Shown here piece by piece: positions 31,983 to 41,886 of a stretch of DNA of 64,000 nucleotides (position 1 is its first letter; the number at the start of each line of letters is the position of its first letter). The position numbers and the translations under genes are program-made. The notes beneath the pieces were generated by a model. That model ran no database searches, was not told the DNA's origin, and worked only from the letters and a program-made list of their open reading frames with translations. Where the stretch lies: assembly GCF_900312975.1 (NCBI RefSeq), contig NZ_LT990039.1, positions 248,001 through 312,000 of the forward strand, in the 5' to 3' direction. Source of the DNA: Massilistercora timonensis. Its GTDB lineage: Bacteria > Bacillota > Clostridia > Lachnospirales > Lachnospiraceae.

Positions 31983-34205
31983 CTAATCTGCCTTCAGGAT
32001 ATAAAGTCTGGACTCAAAATCCCGGCACATTTCTTCATTTCCCTGTGCCTGCCCGGAAGAAGCGTCCGTTGTGATCAATCCTGCGTTCATCAGCTCGCTT
32101 CCGTAATGGATGCCGCTTTCCCCATCGACCTTATAAGGCAGATCCTCACACAACCCTTTCAGGCGAAGCCGGGTATAGGGCAGATTGACGCCGTTCAGGA
32201 CACGGTACCAGCCTACGATGGCCTCCTTCCTGTCGTCGCTTACCACCATCCAGGCCGAAGGATTATGTTCAAAGGGGCTCTGCAGCCGGTAAAATGTTCC
32301 GAACTGGAATAACTGCCGGTACTGTTTCATAAATGCAATCTGTTCTTTTACCTCTTCCTGCTCGTCGGCTGTCAGAGTATTCAGGTCCAGCTCATAGCCA
32401 AATGTCCCGAAATACGCCACATTCGCTCTTGTATCCAGCGGCGTGATCCGGTTGATCTGATGGTTTGGAACCACAGACACGTGGGTTCCCATGCTGCTCA
32501 CCGGATAACAGTAGGAAGTCCCGTACTGGATCTTGATCCGCTCCACTGCGTCGGTATCATCGCTGGTCCAGCACTGAGGCGCGTAATACAGCATTCCCGA
32601 ATCAAACCGTCCGCCTCCGCTTGCACAGGATTCAAAGAGAATCTGCGGGAATTTTGAAGTCAGCCTCTCATAAAGGTCATAGACTCCAAGGATATACCGG
32701 TGATAGACTTCCCCCTGCCGGTCAGGCGGAAGCGCCGCCGAATAACATTCTGTGATACTCCGGTTCATGTCCCATTTGATATAAGACACCTTTGATTCAG
32801 AAAGGATCTTATCCATCATCTCATAGATCCGGTCCACCACTTCCTTTCTGGAAAAATCCAGCACGTACTGGTATCTTCCATGGGAATTCCTGCGTCCCGG
32901 AACCTGGATGATCCAGTCCGGATGTTCCCGGTAAAGGTCAGAATCCTTATTCACCATCTCCGGCTCAAACCAGAGGCCAAATTTCAGACCCAGATCCTCA
33001 ACTCTCTGCGCCAGTCCGGTGATCCCGTTCTTCAGACGGTCCGGATTGGCCACCCAGTCGCCTAATCCCGCCTGTTCTCCGCATCGTTTTCCGAACCAGC
33101 CGTCATCCAGCACAAACAATTCCACGCCGCACTCTCTTGCCTTTTCCGCGATTTCGACCAGCTTATCTTCTGTAAAATCAAAATAGGTGGCCTCCCAGTT
33201 ATTGATCAGGATCGGGCGCACCCGGTCCCGCCAGTAACCTCTTGCAAGACGCTTCTGATACAGCCTGTGGAAGGTCTGGCTTAAATGGTTCAGCCCCTGA
33301 TCCGTATATACCATCACTGCTTCCGGCGTCTGGAATTCCTCAGAAGGATCCAGTTTCCAGTCAAAGCAGTGGGGATGGATGCCCAGCAGCACTCTCGCCG
33401 TATCGTAGGTATCCACCTCCACCTGCGCCAGGAAATTGCCGCTGTAGATCAGGCTAAATCCAATGGCTTCCCCCTGAAACTCATCCGCCGTCGGACGCTT
33501 CAGGATCATAAATGGATTGTGGTTGTGGGAAGAATTTCCTCTGATACTGCCCACAGACTGGATCCCCTGCTCCAGCCTTCTCGTCTTTGGATACCGCTCT
33601 CTCGCCCAGGCGCCGGAGAACTGGATCATATCATAGCCGCTGTCCGGAAGATCCAGACAAAGGCTCATGGCCGACTGCAGATGAAGCGCCTGTTCCCCCC
33701 GGTTTACAAAACGCGCGCTCCTTGCCAGGATCCCGCCTGCGGCAAAAATGGTGTAAAACAGCTCCAGCTCCAGCCCTGTCACCGGGTCCGCCAGCCGGAT
33801 CACCAGGGTCTCGGCCTCTTCTTCATTTTCAACATAGGTTGCCGGAAGTCCGGGAAGCTTGGGCTTCCCTGCCTGGATCCTGTATTCCCGGAAACAAAAC
33901 TCCGAGATCCGGCTTCCATTTTCCTGAAGGACTTCTGTGGCAGGCATGCGGTAGTCCGAGGTGCCGAACACCCCGTATTCCTGCCGGATATGCTCCATGG
34001 AAAACCGGTTGTCCGTATCAAACACACAGGAGGACATGGGACGTGAAGAAGTCTCCAGAAAATAAGAACAGTCCTCCGGTATCTGAATACGTTTTCCAAA
34101 ATAAATCTGACCCATCTGATGATTGGGAAGTACTTTCATGATATAACTGATCTCCTGATTATAAAGATGAAAGGTATCTCCCGCCCGATTCACTGCAATC
34201 CCCAT
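31983..34205 (-). CDS. Alpha-galactosidase, GH36 (second copy)
   Basis: A 740-residue GH36 enzyme, clearly related to but distinct from the copy at 22435. The nucleophile Asp lies in KWDMNRS (about residue 478) and the acid/base Asp in TSDDTDAV (about 549). The barrel start reads LDDGWFGKRCGEQAGLGDW. It has no signal peptide. It lies within the glycolytic gene run, not with the transporter, and may differ in substrate preference. Confidence 0.94.
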   Translation of the reverse strand: MGIAVNRAGDTFHLYNQEISYIMKVLPNHQMGQIYFGKRIQIPEDCSYFLETSSRPMSSCVFDTDNRFSMEHIRQEYGVFGTSDYRMPATEVLQENGSRISEFCFREYRIQAGKPKLPGLPATYVENEEEAETLVIRLADPVTGLELELFYTIFAAGGILARSARFVNRGEQALHLQSAMSLCLDLPDSGYDMIQFSGAWARERYPKTRRLEQGIQSVGSIRGNSSHNHNPFMILKRPTADEFQGEAIGFSLIYSGNFLAQVEVDTYDTARVLLGIHPHCFDWKLDPSEEFQTPEAVMVYTDQGLNHLSQTFHRLYQKRLARGYWRDRVRPILINNWEATYFDFTEDKLVEIAEKARECGVELFVLDDGWFGKRCGEQAGLGDWVANPDRLKNGITGLAQRVEDLGLKFGLWFEPEMVNKDSDLYREHPDWIIQVPGRRNSHGRYQYVLDFSRKEVVDRIYEMMDKILSESKVSYIKWDMNRSITECYSAALPPDRQGEVYHRYILGVYDLYERLTSKFPQILFESCASGGGRFDSGMLYYAPQCWTSDDTDAVERIKIQYGTSYCYPVSSMGTHVSVVPNHQINRITPLDTRANVAYFGTFGYELDLNTLTADEQEEVKEQIAFMKQYRQLFQFGTFYRLQSPFEHNPSAWMVVSDDRKEAIVGWYRVLNGVNLPYTRLRLKGLCEDLPYKVDGESGIHYGSELMNAGLITTDASSGQAQGNEEMCRDFESRLYILKAD

Positions 34206-34253
34206 TGCACACTCCTCCTGCTGTTTCTATTGAATAATTCCCGGAAAAGGAAA

Positions 34254-34284
34254 CGGCGCATTCTGGAATCTCCAGGACACGCCG
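34254..34284 (-). terminator. Probable terminator after tpiA
   Basis: Arms CGGCG (34254-34258) and CGCCG (34280-34284) enclose CTGGA/TCCAG. On the minus strand TTTCCTTTT follows. It separates tpiA from the second alpha-galactosidase. Confidence 0.5.
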
Positions 34285-34310
34285 TCTGTCTCTCCTATTG
34301 CTTCCGCTGC

Positions 34311-35060
34311 TTATTTGTAATTTACGATTTTACCAAAGTCAGCCTTCAAGGAAGCTCCGCCCACCAGGCCGCCGTCAATGTCAGCCTGAGCAAATAATTC
34401 CGCTGCATTTCCTGCGTTCACAGATCCACCGTACTGGATACGGATAGCTTCTGCAGTAGCCTCATCATAAACTTCCGCGATGCACTCACGAATGCCCTTG
34501 CACACTTCCTCTGCCTGCTCGGTGGTTGCAGTCTTTCCGGTTCCGATAGCCCAGATCGGCTCATAAGCGATAACCATAGCCTTTGCCTGGTCGGCTGTTA
34601 CGTTCTGAAGGCCTACCTTTACCTGCTGACGGATGAAATCCATGGTCACGCCCTGCTCTCTCTGCTCCAGAGTCTCGCCGCAGCACATGATGGGGGTGAT
34701 ACCATGTTCGAAAGCTTTCAGCACCTTCTTATTTACATCCTCATTGGTCTCTCCAAAGTAGTCTCTTCTCTCAGAGTGACCCAGAACCACATATTTTACG
34801 CCGGCGTCTACCAGCATAGCCGGAGCGATCTCGCCGGTGTAGGCTCCGCTCTCCTCAAAATACATATTCTCTGCGCCAACCTGAATGTTGGTTCCCTTGC
34901 AGGCCTCTACCACCGGAACGATGTCGATGGCCGGCACGCAGAATACTACGTCCACTTCTTCATTTGCTACCAGCGGTTTCAGTTCTTCCACCAGGGCAAC
35001 TGCCTCGCTAGGAGTCTTGTTCATCTTCCAGTTGCCTGCGATAATTTTCTTTCTTGCCAT
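34311..35060 (-). CDS. tpiA: Triosephosphate isomerase
   Basis: A 249-residue TIM barrel that interconverts DHAP and GAP. Catalytic Lys is in GNWKMNKT, His in [10 protein letters not shown] and Glu in [15 protein letters not shown], with the phosphate loop near the end ([11 protein letters not shown]). AAGGAGG lies before the ATG. It is separated from pgk by a large structured repeat region. Confidence 0.98.
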   Translation of the reverse strand: MARKKIIAGNWKMNKTPSEAVALVEELKPLVANEEVDVVFCVPAIDIVPVVEACKGTNIQVGAENMYFEESGAYTGEIAPAMLVDAGVKYVVLGHSERRDYFGETNEDVNKKVLKAFEHGITPIMCCGETLEQREQGVTMDFIRQQVKVGLQNVTADQAKAMVIAYEPIWAIGTGKTATTEQAEEVCKGIRECIAEVYDEATAEAIRIQYGGSVNAGNAAELFAQADIDGGLVGGASLKADFGKIVNYK

Positions 35061-35100
35061 TTTTTCAGCCTCCTTAAATTGTATGAAATAAAACGGGTAT

Positions 35101-35271
35101 GTTCGCCTCCGCTAAGACTCACGCTTCGCATTTCATGCTCGCGTTCGTCAACTACGGCGAACTAAGTAAGCACTAAGCTAAGGAAGTTCTTCGAGACTAG
35201 GCTCGAAAAAACCTCGCCAAGTTCCGAAGAACTAAATTCGCACTAGGTTCGAAAAAACCTCACCAAGTGCT
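35101..35271 (-). repeat. Structured repeat element between pgk and tpiA
   Basis: Three nested palindromic modules. Module 1 has arms GTTCGCC (35101-35107) and GGCGAAC (35156-35162). Module 2 has arms AGTTCTTCG (35185-35193) and CGAAGAACT (35225-35233). Module 3 has arms GCACT (35240-35244) and AGTGC (35266-35270). Modules 2 and 3 each contain a 19-nt copy, CTAGGYTCGAAAAAACCTC (35197-35215 and 35243-35261), that differs at one base. The element starts right after the pgk stop codon. Function unknown. Confidence 0.8.
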
Positions 35272-36465
35272 CTATTTATCATTAGCGGCTGCTACGCCGG
35301 GCAGTTCTTTGCCTTCCAGGAATTCCAGGGAAGCTCCGCCGCCGGTGGAGATGTGGGTCATCTTGTCGCCATATCCCAACTGGTTTACTGCTGCTGCAGA
35401 ATCTCCGCCGCCGATGATGGTGGTGGCGTCTGTCTCTGCCAGAGCCTTGGCAACTGCCTCAGTGCCGTGTGCGAAGTTTGGCATCTCGAACGCTCCCATA
35501 GGCCCGTTCCATACAACGGTCTTAGCGTCCTTCACGGCATCGCAGAAGATCTTCTCTGTCTCCGGTCCGATATCCAGGCCTTCCCAGTTCTCCGGGATCT
35601 CGCCTGCTTTTACCACGCTCTTATTGGCATCGTTGGAGAAATCGTCCGCGATCACGGTGTCAACGGGAAGCAGAAGCCTCACGCCTTTCTCCTCAGCCTT
35701 TTTCAGCATATTCAGCGCATATTCGCAGTAATCTTCCTCAAGAAGAGATTTGCCTACGCTTCCGCCCTGCGCCTTGCTGAAGGTATAGGACATACCGCCG
35801 CCGATGATCAGGGTGTCTACTTTATCAAGCAGATTCTCGATCACAGAGATCTTGCTGGAAACTTTAGCTCCGCCCAGGATAGCTACAAAAGGACGCTCCG
35901 GATTGTTCACTGCATTTCCCAGGAAATCGATCTCCTTCTGCATCAGATATCCTACTACAGCGGTATCTACATACTGGGTAACGCCTACGTTGGAGCAATG
36001 CGCTCTGTGCGCGGTTCCAAAGGCGTCGTTTACAAATACATCGCACAGGGAAGCCAGCTCTTTGCTGAACTCCTCGCCGTTTTTGGTCTCCTCCGCACGG
36101 TAACGGGTGTTCTCAAGAAGGATCACATCGCCGTCTTTCATGGCTTCTACCGCTGCCTTTGCGTTTGGTCCCACAACTTCCGGATCAGCGGCAAATTTTA
36201 CTTCCTGGCCCAGAAGCTCGGACAGGCGTACTGCCACAGGCGCCAGGGAAAGTTCCGGAACCGGCTGTCCCTTGGGCTTGCCAAGATGGGAACAAAGGAT
36301 AACCTTTCCACCGTCAGCGATCAGCTTCTTGATGGTGGGAAGAGCTGCTACCAGACGGTTCTCGTCAGTGATCTTTCCATCGATCAGCGGTACGTTGAAA
36401 TCGCATCTTACCAGGACTTTCTTTCCTTTTACATTAATATCGTCTACAGATTTTTTATTAAGCAT
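35272..36465 (-). CDS. pgk: Phosphoglycerate kinase
   Basis: A 397-residue two-domain kinase that makes ATP from 1,3-bisphosphoglycerate. The N-terminal [15 protein letters not shown] binds the substrate; the C-terminal Gly-rich loop reads [18 protein letters not shown]. It follows gap in the same direction after a terminator, so it may depend partly on read-through. Confidence 0.98.
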   Translation of the reverse strand: MLNKKSVDDINVKGKKVLVRCDFNVPLIDGKITDENRLVAALPTIKKLIADGGKVILCSHLGKPKGQPVPELSLAPVAVRLSELLGQEVKFAADPEVVGPNAKAAVEAMKDGDVILLENTRYRAEETKNGEEFSKELASLCDVFVNDAFGTAHRAHCSNVGVTQYVDTAVVGYLMQKEIDFLGNAVNNPERPFVAILGGAKVSSKISVIENLLDKVDTLIIGGGMSYTFSKAQGGSVGKSLLEEDYCEYALNMLKKAEEKGVRLLLPVDTVIADDFSNDANKSVVKAGEIPENWEGLDIGPETEKIFCDAVKDAKTVVWNGPMGAFEMPNFAHGTEAVAKALAETDATTIIGGGDSAAAVNQLGYGDKMTHISTGGGASLEFLEGKELPGVAAANDK

Positions 36466-36500
36466 AAGTCTGCCTCCTCAATTTTTATAATTTCATCCAG

Positions 36501-36536
36501 AAAAGGGTCCGGTCCTTGAAAGACCGGACCCTTTTT
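36501..36536 (-). terminator. Terminator between gap and pgk
   Basis: A stem of about 14 bp, AAAAGGGTCCGGTC (36501-36514) with GACCGGACCCTTTTT (36522-36536), and a 7-nt loop. On the minus strand TTTTC follows. It would let gap be made in excess over pgk. Confidence 0.85.
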
Positions 36537-36546
36537 TGAGTCTTGA

Positions 36547-37560
36547 TTATGCTAATTCAGAGAAGTATTTGATTGTTCTTACCATCTGGCTGGTGTAAGA
36601 ATTCTCATTGTCATACCAGGAAACAACCTGAACCTGTGTGGTTCCGTTGTCCAGAGGAAGTACCATCGTCTGAGTAGCGTCGAACAGAGAACCATATCTC
36701 ATACCGATGATATCGCTGGATACGATCTCGTCTGTGTTGTATCCGAAGGACTCGTTGGAAGCAGCCTTCATAGCCTCGTTGATCTGATCAACGGTTACGT
36801 TGCCTTCTACAACAGCGGTCAGGATCGTGGTAGAACCTGTCGGGGTCGGAACACGCTGAGCAGCTCCGATCAGTTTGCCGTTCAGTTCCGGGATAACCAG
36901 ACCGATGGCTTTCGCAGCGCCGGTGCTGTTAGGAACGATGTTGCAGGCAGCCGCACGGGATCTTCTCAGATCGCCTTTTCTCTGCGGTCCGTCCAGAGTC
37001 ATCTGATCGCCTGTGTAAGCGTGGATGGTACACATGATACCTGTCTTGATCGGTGCAAGGTCGTTCAGAGCCTTTGCCATCGGAGCCAGACAGTTTGTAG
37101 TACAGGAAGCTGCGGAGATAACAGTATCTTCCGGCTTCAGGGTGTTGTGGTTTACATTATATACGATAGTTGGCAGGTCGTTTCCAGCCGGTGCGGAGAT
37201 AACGACTTTTCTTGCTCCAGCTTTTACGTGTGCGGAAGCCTTCTCCTTGGAGGTGTAGAAACCTGTACACTCCAGAACAACGTCTACACCGATCTCTCCC
37301 CAGGGAAGCTCCTCAGCGTTTGCCTTTGCGTAGATCTTGATCTCCTTGCCGTCAACGATGATAGAGTCATCGGTTGCCTGTACGGTGTCAGCCAGTGCGT
37401 ATTTGCCCTGTGAAGAATCATACTTTAACAGGTGAGCAAGCATCTTCGGAGATGTCAGGTCGTTGATCGCAACTACCTCATATCCCTCTGCTCCGAACAT
37501 CTGTCTGAACGCAAGACGTCCAATACGGCCGAATCCATTGATCGCTACTTTTACTGCCAT
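36547..37560 (-). CDS. gap: Glyceraldehyde-3-phosphate dehydrogenase
   Basis: A 337-residue glycolytic dehydrogenase. NAD-binding start [16 protein letters not shown]; catalytic Cys in [12 protein letters not shown]; the Asp in NDLTSP after the second strand favours NAD+. AGGAGG precedes the ATG. It heads the gap-pgk-tpiA run. Confidence 0.98.
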   Translation of the reverse strand: MAVKVAINGFGRIGRLAFRQMFGAEGYEVVAINDLTSPKMLAHLLKYDSSQGKYALADTVQATDDSIIVDGKEIKIYAKANAEELPWGEIGVDVVLECTGFYTSKEKASAHVKAGARKVVISAPAGNDLPTIVYNVNHNTLKPEDTVISAASCTTNCLAPMAKALNDLAPIKTGIMCTIHAYTGDQMTLDGPQRKGDLRRSRAAACNIVPNSTGAAKAIGLVIPELNGKLIGAAQRVPTPTGSTTILTAVVEGNVTVDQINEAMKAASNESFGYNTDEIVSSDIIGMRYGSLFDATQTMVLPLDNGTTQVQVVSWYDNENSYTSQMVRTIKYFSELA

Positions 37561-37590
37561 GATTAATTCCTCCTAAAAAGTTTAATTCGC

Positions 37591-37605
37591 CGCTTTCCGC
37601 GGCTT
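37591..37605 (-). other. 5' leader hairpin of gap
   Basis: GCCGC/GCGGC stem with a TTTCC loop, just upstream of the ribosome site. It may stabilise the abundant gap mRNA. A second inverted repeat, TTAAC-ATT-GTTAA, at about 37619-37631 lies in the leader and could be an operator. Confidence 0.4.
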
Positions 37606-37652
37606 TATTTGTCAATCCCTTAACATTGTTAAAGAATCATCAACTGTAGATA

Positions 37653-37681
37653 ATTGTACTAAATCCAATGCAAAAATTCAA
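37653..37681 (-). promoter_or_regulatory. Promoter of gap
   Basis: On the minus strand, TTGAAT (37676-37681) and TACAAT (37653-37658) are separated by exactly 17 bp. Confidence 0.7.
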
Positions 37682-37697
37682 GTCTCTATTTGTATTT

Positions 37698-38501
37698 TTA
37701 TGGAAGATGCTTAAAAACCGGCTTTCTGTCCTTAAATTCTGTATAATATTCAAAACCGCAGGCTCTCAGGATCTCCCCCACCTTGTGGTAATCATAGGCG
37801 ACGTGCTCCGGACAGTGCCCGTCCGCCCCTACTGTAATGATCTCTCCTCCCAGTTCCCGGTAACGCTTCAGCACATCCGGATGGGGATGGGCGAAAGGAA
37901 GACCGTACTTCAGGCCAGCTGTATTTAATTCCAGCCCTTTCCCGTTCTTTATCAGAAAGCGCAGGATCTCATCGATCTCCTGGGAGAACCGTTCATACTG
38001 GTAATCTCTCTCCCGGTTCCTTCCGTATCGGACCACATAATCCAGATGGCCCAGCACGTCAAAGTCCTGAAAGGCCCGGATGTCTTCCAGCGTCTCGGTA
38101 AATGTCTGCCGGTAAGCCTCTGTGTCCGTCTGGTTGGCAAAAAGCTGTCCGGTGGCCGGATCAGAGGAATCCACACAATGGACGGACCCGATAACAAAGT
38201 CAAAGGGATACCGGGACACAAACTCCCGGTAATAATCTCCCAGGTAAGGCCGCAGTCCCAGCTCCACGCCGATCCTGACGTCGATCTGATCCCGGTATTT
38301 TTCCTGCAGGGGACGAAGAGTCCTGAAATACATTTCCGGATTAAAAATACTCTCCTCTCCCCACTCCATATCGTCCTTGTCAAAATGATCCGTAAAACAG
38401 ATCATCTCCAGTCCTTTCCCAATAGCCGCCCGGATCATCTCCTCCGGAGCCGCCCCGGAATCATGGGAAAAGAATGAATGCATATGCACGTCTGCCCTCA
38501 T
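37698..38501 (-). CDS. PHP-domain histidinol-phosphatase-like protein
   Basis: A 267-residue PHP-type metal phosphatase (HisJ/HisK family): ADVHMHSFFSHDSG, CFTDHFD, GSVHCVD and GADGHCPEHVA supply the metal His/Asp residues. Histidinol phosphate is the usual substrate, but no other his gene is near, so its role may differ. The ATG at 38501 has GAGAGGA upstream; the longer frame overlaps mnmA. It is the last gene of the isc-mnmA run. Confidence 0.85.
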   Translation of the reverse strand: MRADVHMHSFFSHDSGAAPEEMIRAAIGKGLEMICFTDHFDKDDMEWGEESIFNPEMYFRTLRPLQEKYRDQIDVRIGVELGLRPYLGDYYREFVSRYPFDFVIGSVHCVDSSDPATGQLFANQTDTEAYRQTFTETLEDIRAFQDFDVLGHLDYVVRYGRNRERDYQYERFSQEIDEILRFLIKNGKGLELNTAGLKYGLPFAHPHPDVLKRYRELGGEIITVGADGHCPEHVAYDYHKVGEILRACGFEYYTEFKDRKPVFKHLP

Positions 38502-38517
38502 GATTGTTTGTCCTCTC

Positions 38518-39612
38518 TTATCTAGTCTTGTCATTTCCCCGGATGGTCCCGCCGCCCAGTACGCAGTCGTCCTCATACAATACCACTGCCTGTCCCGGGG
38601 TGACGGCCCGCTGGGGTTCTTCAAAGGTGCACAGGATCTCATCCTCTCCGGTCTTTTCTACGGTGCACCAGGCGCCCCTGTGGTTATAACGGATCTTGGC
38701 CCACACCCGCCGGGGAGCCGTAAGATCCGGGATCGCCATGAAATTCACCTGGTCCGCCCGGACGGTACGGGTCAGGGCGTTTTCCGCCGGTCCCACCACA
38801 ATCTCATTGGTCTCTGGCCGGATCTCCAGCACGAACACCGGCATTCCCATGGAAAGTCCCAGGCCCTTCCGCTGGCCCACCGTATAATGGATGATCCCCT
38901 TATGCTGTCCCACCACTGTACCGTCCGCAAGGACAAAGTTACCGGGAATGCTTTCTCTCCCGGTATATTCCCGGATGTAGGAGGCATAGTCTCCGTCCGG
39001 GACAAAGCAGATGTCCTGGCTGTCTGGCTTATCCGCCACGCGAAGGCCCAGTTCCTGGGCAATCTCGCGGATCCTGCCCTTGTCATAAGCGCCTACCGGC
39101 ATCAGGGTATGGGCAAGCTGCTCCTGGGTCAGACTGTACAGGGCGTAAGTCTGATCCTTCTCCCCGCCCTTTGCCCTGCCAAGGGTATACCTTCCATTAT
39201 CCAGCTGACAGACCCGGGCGTAATGCCCGGTGGCGATATAATCCGCCCCGATGGCCCGGCTCCGGTTAAGGAGGGCTTCCCACTTCACATACCGGTTGCA
39301 GGCGATGCAGGGATTGGGGGTTCGCCCCTTCTCATATTCCTGCACAAAATAGTCGATCACCTGCTCCCGGAATTCCTGCCGGAAATTCATGACATAATAG
39401 GGGATCCCAAGGGAAGCCGCTACTCTTCTTGCATCCTCCACCGCGCTTAAGCCGCAGCAGCCCCCTTCTTCCTCCTGGATCTTAGGATTCTCCTCCTGCC
39501 AGATCTGCATGGTCACCCCGATCACGTCATATCCTTCTTCTTTCAGCAGCCAGGCGGCCACAGATGAATCCACGCCGCCGGACATTCCTACTACTACCTT
39601 TTTTTTCTCCAT
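38518..39612 (-). CDS. mnmA: tRNA-specific 2-thiouridylase MnmA
   Basis: A 364-residue enzyme that makes 2-thiouridine at wobble U34 of Glu, Gln and Lys tRNAs. PP-loop: [15 protein letters not shown]. The two catalytic Cys lie in [11 protein letters not shown] and [11 protein letters not shown]. It follows iscU by 8 bp, so the sulfur donor IscS is made with it. Confidence 0.97.
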   Translation of the reverse strand: MEKKKVVVGMSGGVDSSVAAWLLKEEGYDVIGVTMQIWQEENPKIQEEEGGCCGLSAVEDARRVAASLGIPYYVMNFRQEFREQVIDYFVQEYEKGRTPNPCIACNRYVKWEALLNRSRAIGADYIATGHYARVCQLDNGRYTLGRAKGGEKDQTYALYSLTQEQLAHTLMPVGAYDKGRIREIAQELGLRVADKPDSQDICFVPDGDYASYIREYTGRESIPGNFVLADGTVVGQHKGIIHYTVGQRKGLGLSMGMPVFVLEIRPETNEIVVGPAENALTRTVRADQVNFMAIPDLTAPRRVWAKIRYNHRGAWCTVEKTGEDEILCTFEEPQRAVTPGQAVVLYEDDCVLGGGTIRGNDKTR

Positions 39613-39620
39613 TTTCGCTT

Positions 39621-40064
39621 CTAATATTCCTCGTCTTCCTCTTCTTCGCCTTCATGGATATCAGACTTGGGCTTTTCCAGTCCTTCGATCTCAATGCCGT
39701 TCTTCTGGGCGTAATCCCAGAGAGCCGCATGGATGGCCTCCTCCGCCAGGAGAGAACAGTGCACCTTCACCGGCGGCAGCCCGTCCAGTGCTTCCATCAC
39801 CGCCTTGTTGGTCACCTTCATGGCCTCCTGTACGGATTTCCCTTTCACCAGTTCCGTGGCCATGCTGCTGGTAGCCACCGCGGCTCCGCAACCAAAGGTT
39901 TTAAATTTTACATCCCGGATGATCTGGTTCTCATCCACATCCAGGTAGATCCGCATGATATCGCCGCACTTAGCGTTTCCCACAGTACCCACGCCGCTGG
40001 CATTCTCGATCTCGCCTACATTTCTGGGATGCTGAAAATGGTCCATAACTTTCTCTGTATACAT
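39621..40064 (-). CDS. iscU: Iron-sulfur cluster scaffold IscU/NifU-like
   Basis: A 147-residue scaffold with the three cluster Cys in GNAKCGD, FGCGAA and VHCSLLAEE. The C-terminus is an acidic tail ([11 protein letters not shown]) not needed for cluster binding. The ATG at 40064 follows AGGAGG. The gene starts 19 bp after the iscS stop. Confidence 0.95.
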   Translation of the reverse strand: MYTEKVMDHFQHPRNVGEIENASGVGTVGNAKCGDIMRIYLDVDENQIIRDVKFKTFGCGAAVATSSMATELVKGKSVQEAMKVTNKAVMEALDGLPPVKVHCSLLAEEAIHAALWDYAQKNGIEIEGLEKPKSDIHEGEEEEDEEY

Positions 40065-40083
40065 ATCGATTCCTCCTCGTCTT

Positions 40084-41265
40084 CTACTTCTGTTTCTTAA
40101 TAAAGTCCTCATACAGCGGGGACATTTCCCGCAGTCTTGCCACGATCTCCTTCAGGCTGTCCACCACATAGTCGATCTCCTCCATGGTGGTCTCATGGCT
40201 TAACGTAAGCCTGAGGGACCCGTGGGCGATCTCATGAGGCAGGCCGATGGCCAGCAGCACATGGGATGGATCCAGAGATCCGGAGGTGCAGGCAGAACCA
40301 CTGGAAGCACAGATCCCCTTGCCGTCCAGCAGGATCAGAAGCGACTCTCCTTCAATAAACTGGAAGCTGAAGTTGGCATTGTTGGGAAGCCGGTCCGTGG
40401 GATGTCCGTTGAGACGGCAGTAGGGAATCTCCGTCAGTACCCGGTGGATCAGATGATCCCGCAGCCGGGCCTCCTGCCGGCTCCGCGCTTCCATGGTATC
40501 TGCCGCAAGGCGGGCCGCCGTCCCAAGCCCTACGATGCCCGGCACATTTTCCGTTCCCGCCCGGCGCTTCCGCTCCTGGCTGCCCCCGTGGATAAAGGAC
40601 CGGATCTTCACGCCTTTGCGGATATAAAGGAACCCGATGCCCTTGGGGCCGTTCAGCTTATGGCCGCTGGCGCTGAGCATGTCGATATGGCACTCATCCA
40701 CATTGATGGGTACATGTCCAAAAGCCTGAACTGCGTCGGTGTGGAACAGGATCCCCCGGTCATGGGCGATCTTCCCGATCTCTTTGATCGGCTGGATGGT
40801 GCCGATCTCATTGTTGGCAAACATCACCGAGATCAGAATGGTCTCCGGACGGATAGCCGCTTCCAGCTCATCCAGCTTCACTACTCCGTTCTCGTCCACA
40901 TCCACATAAGTCACTTCAAACCCGTGCTTCTCCAGAAACTGGGCAGAGTGAAGAATGGCGTGGTGCTCGATCTTCGTGGTGATGATGTGATTGCCTTTGT
41001 CCCGGTATGCTTCCGCAGTGGCCTTCAGCGCCCAGTTGTCGCTCTCCGTACCTCCTGCGGTGAAATAGATCTCATTGCTTTTAGCGCCCAGCACTTCCGC
41101 GATATTGTCCCTCTGCAGGTTGATCACTTCTTTATTGGCGGAAGCAAACCCGTAGACACTGGACGGGTTGCCGTATTTCTCTGTAAAATAAGGAAGCATG
41201 GCTTCCACTACCTCCGGCGCCGTCTGGGTGGTCGCCGCGTTGTCCAGATAAATCAGTTTTTCCAT
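40084..41265 (-). CDS. iscS: Cysteine desulfurase IscS/NifS
   Basis: A 393-residue PLP enzyme that takes sulfur from cysteine for Fe-S clusters and tRNA thiolation. The PLP Lys lies in SASGHKLNGPKG and the active Cys loop in ASSGSACTSGSLDPSHV. Its ATG follows GGAGG. It supplies sulfur to the adjacent IscU and MnmA. Confidence 0.96.
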   Translation of the reverse strand: MEKLIYLDNAATTQTAPEVVEAMLPYFTEKYGNPSSVYGFASANKEVINLQRDNIAEVLGAKSNEIYFTAGGTESDNWALKATAEAYRDKGNHIITTKIEHHAILHSAQFLEKHGFEVTYVDVDENGVVKLDELEAAIRPETILISVMFANNEIGTIQPIKEIGKIAHDRGILFHTDAVQAFGHVPINVDECHIDMLSASGHKLNGPKGIGFLYIRKGVKIRSFIHGGSQERKRRAGTENVPGIVGLGTAARLAADTMEARSRQEARLRDHLIHRVLTEIPYCRLNGHPTDRLPNNANFSFQFIEGESLLILLDGKGICASSGSACTSGSLDPSHVLLAIGLPHEIAHGSLRLTLSHETTMEEIDYVVDSLKEIVARLREMSPLYEDFIKKQK

Positions 41266-41284
41266 ATATGATCCTCCATTCTGG

Positions 41285-41743
41285 CTAATTGCCGCATTTT
41301 GGTTTCTCGTACTCCCCGGAAGGGTTCAGTTCCCTGCTCTCTTCCACCAGCTCATCCAGATGGATCTCCTCCACCGTCTGGTTGATGCTGTCGTTGATCT
41401 TCTGCCACACATACTTGGTGACGCAGCCCCCGGCAGCCATACACTCCTCCTCATGAGAAAATGCCGGACATTTTACCGGTTCCAGGCTTCCTTCCAGCGC
41501 CCGGAGCACGTCGCCCACAGAGATCTCTGCCGCCGGCCTGGCCAGCACATACCCTCCGGAGGCTCCCCGGATGCTTTTGACCAGCCCCGCCTTCTTCATA
41601 AGGGCCACCAGCTGTTCCAGATACCGCTCGGAGATCTCCTGGCGGGCCGCGATGCTGCTGATGGAAACTGGCTCCGTCTCACTGTATCTTGCCAGATCGA
41701 TGATGGCTCTTAATCCATATCGTCCTTTTGTTGAGAGTTTCAA
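41285..41743 (-). CDS. iscR: Rrf2-family regulator, IscR-like
   Basis: A 152-residue winged-helix protein. The start MKLSTKGRYGLRAIIDLA and wing SIRGASGGYVLARP are typical. Three Cys of a cluster-binding loop lie in KCPAFSHEEECMAAGGC. It probably senses cluster status and represses its own operon. The start codon is TTG (41743), about 4-6 nt after GAAGGTGA, with no ATG available. Confidence 0.92.
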   Translation of the reverse strand: MKLSTKGRYGLRAIIDLARYSETEPVSISSIAARQEISERYLEQLVALMKKAGLVKSIRGASGGYVLARPAAEISVGDVLRALEGSLEPVKCPAFSHEEECMAAGGCVTKYVWQKINDSINQTVEEIHLDELVEESRELNPSGEYEKPKCGN

Positions 41744-41769
41744 ATGTTCACCTTCTTTTTTAATTCCTA

Positions 41770-41823
41770 CTCTTTTACTAGGATTTCCAATAGTAGAATA
41801 TCACCCCTTTTCCGTTCTGTCAA
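41770..41823 (-). promoter_or_regulatory. Promoter and candidate IscR operator
   Basis: On the minus strand, TTGACA (41818-41823), a 17-bp spacer and TATTCT (41795-41800). Immediately downstream are near-palindromic words, ACTATTGGA-AA-TCCTAGT, and an ATTCTACT...AGTAGGAAT pair, plausible Rrf2-type sites. This fits autorepression. Confidence 0.7.
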
Positions 41824-41886
41824 GGTGTTCCTGCAAATATACATAATAAAAAATCCCCTTCCAGGGGATCCTCCTGCGAGGTATCT

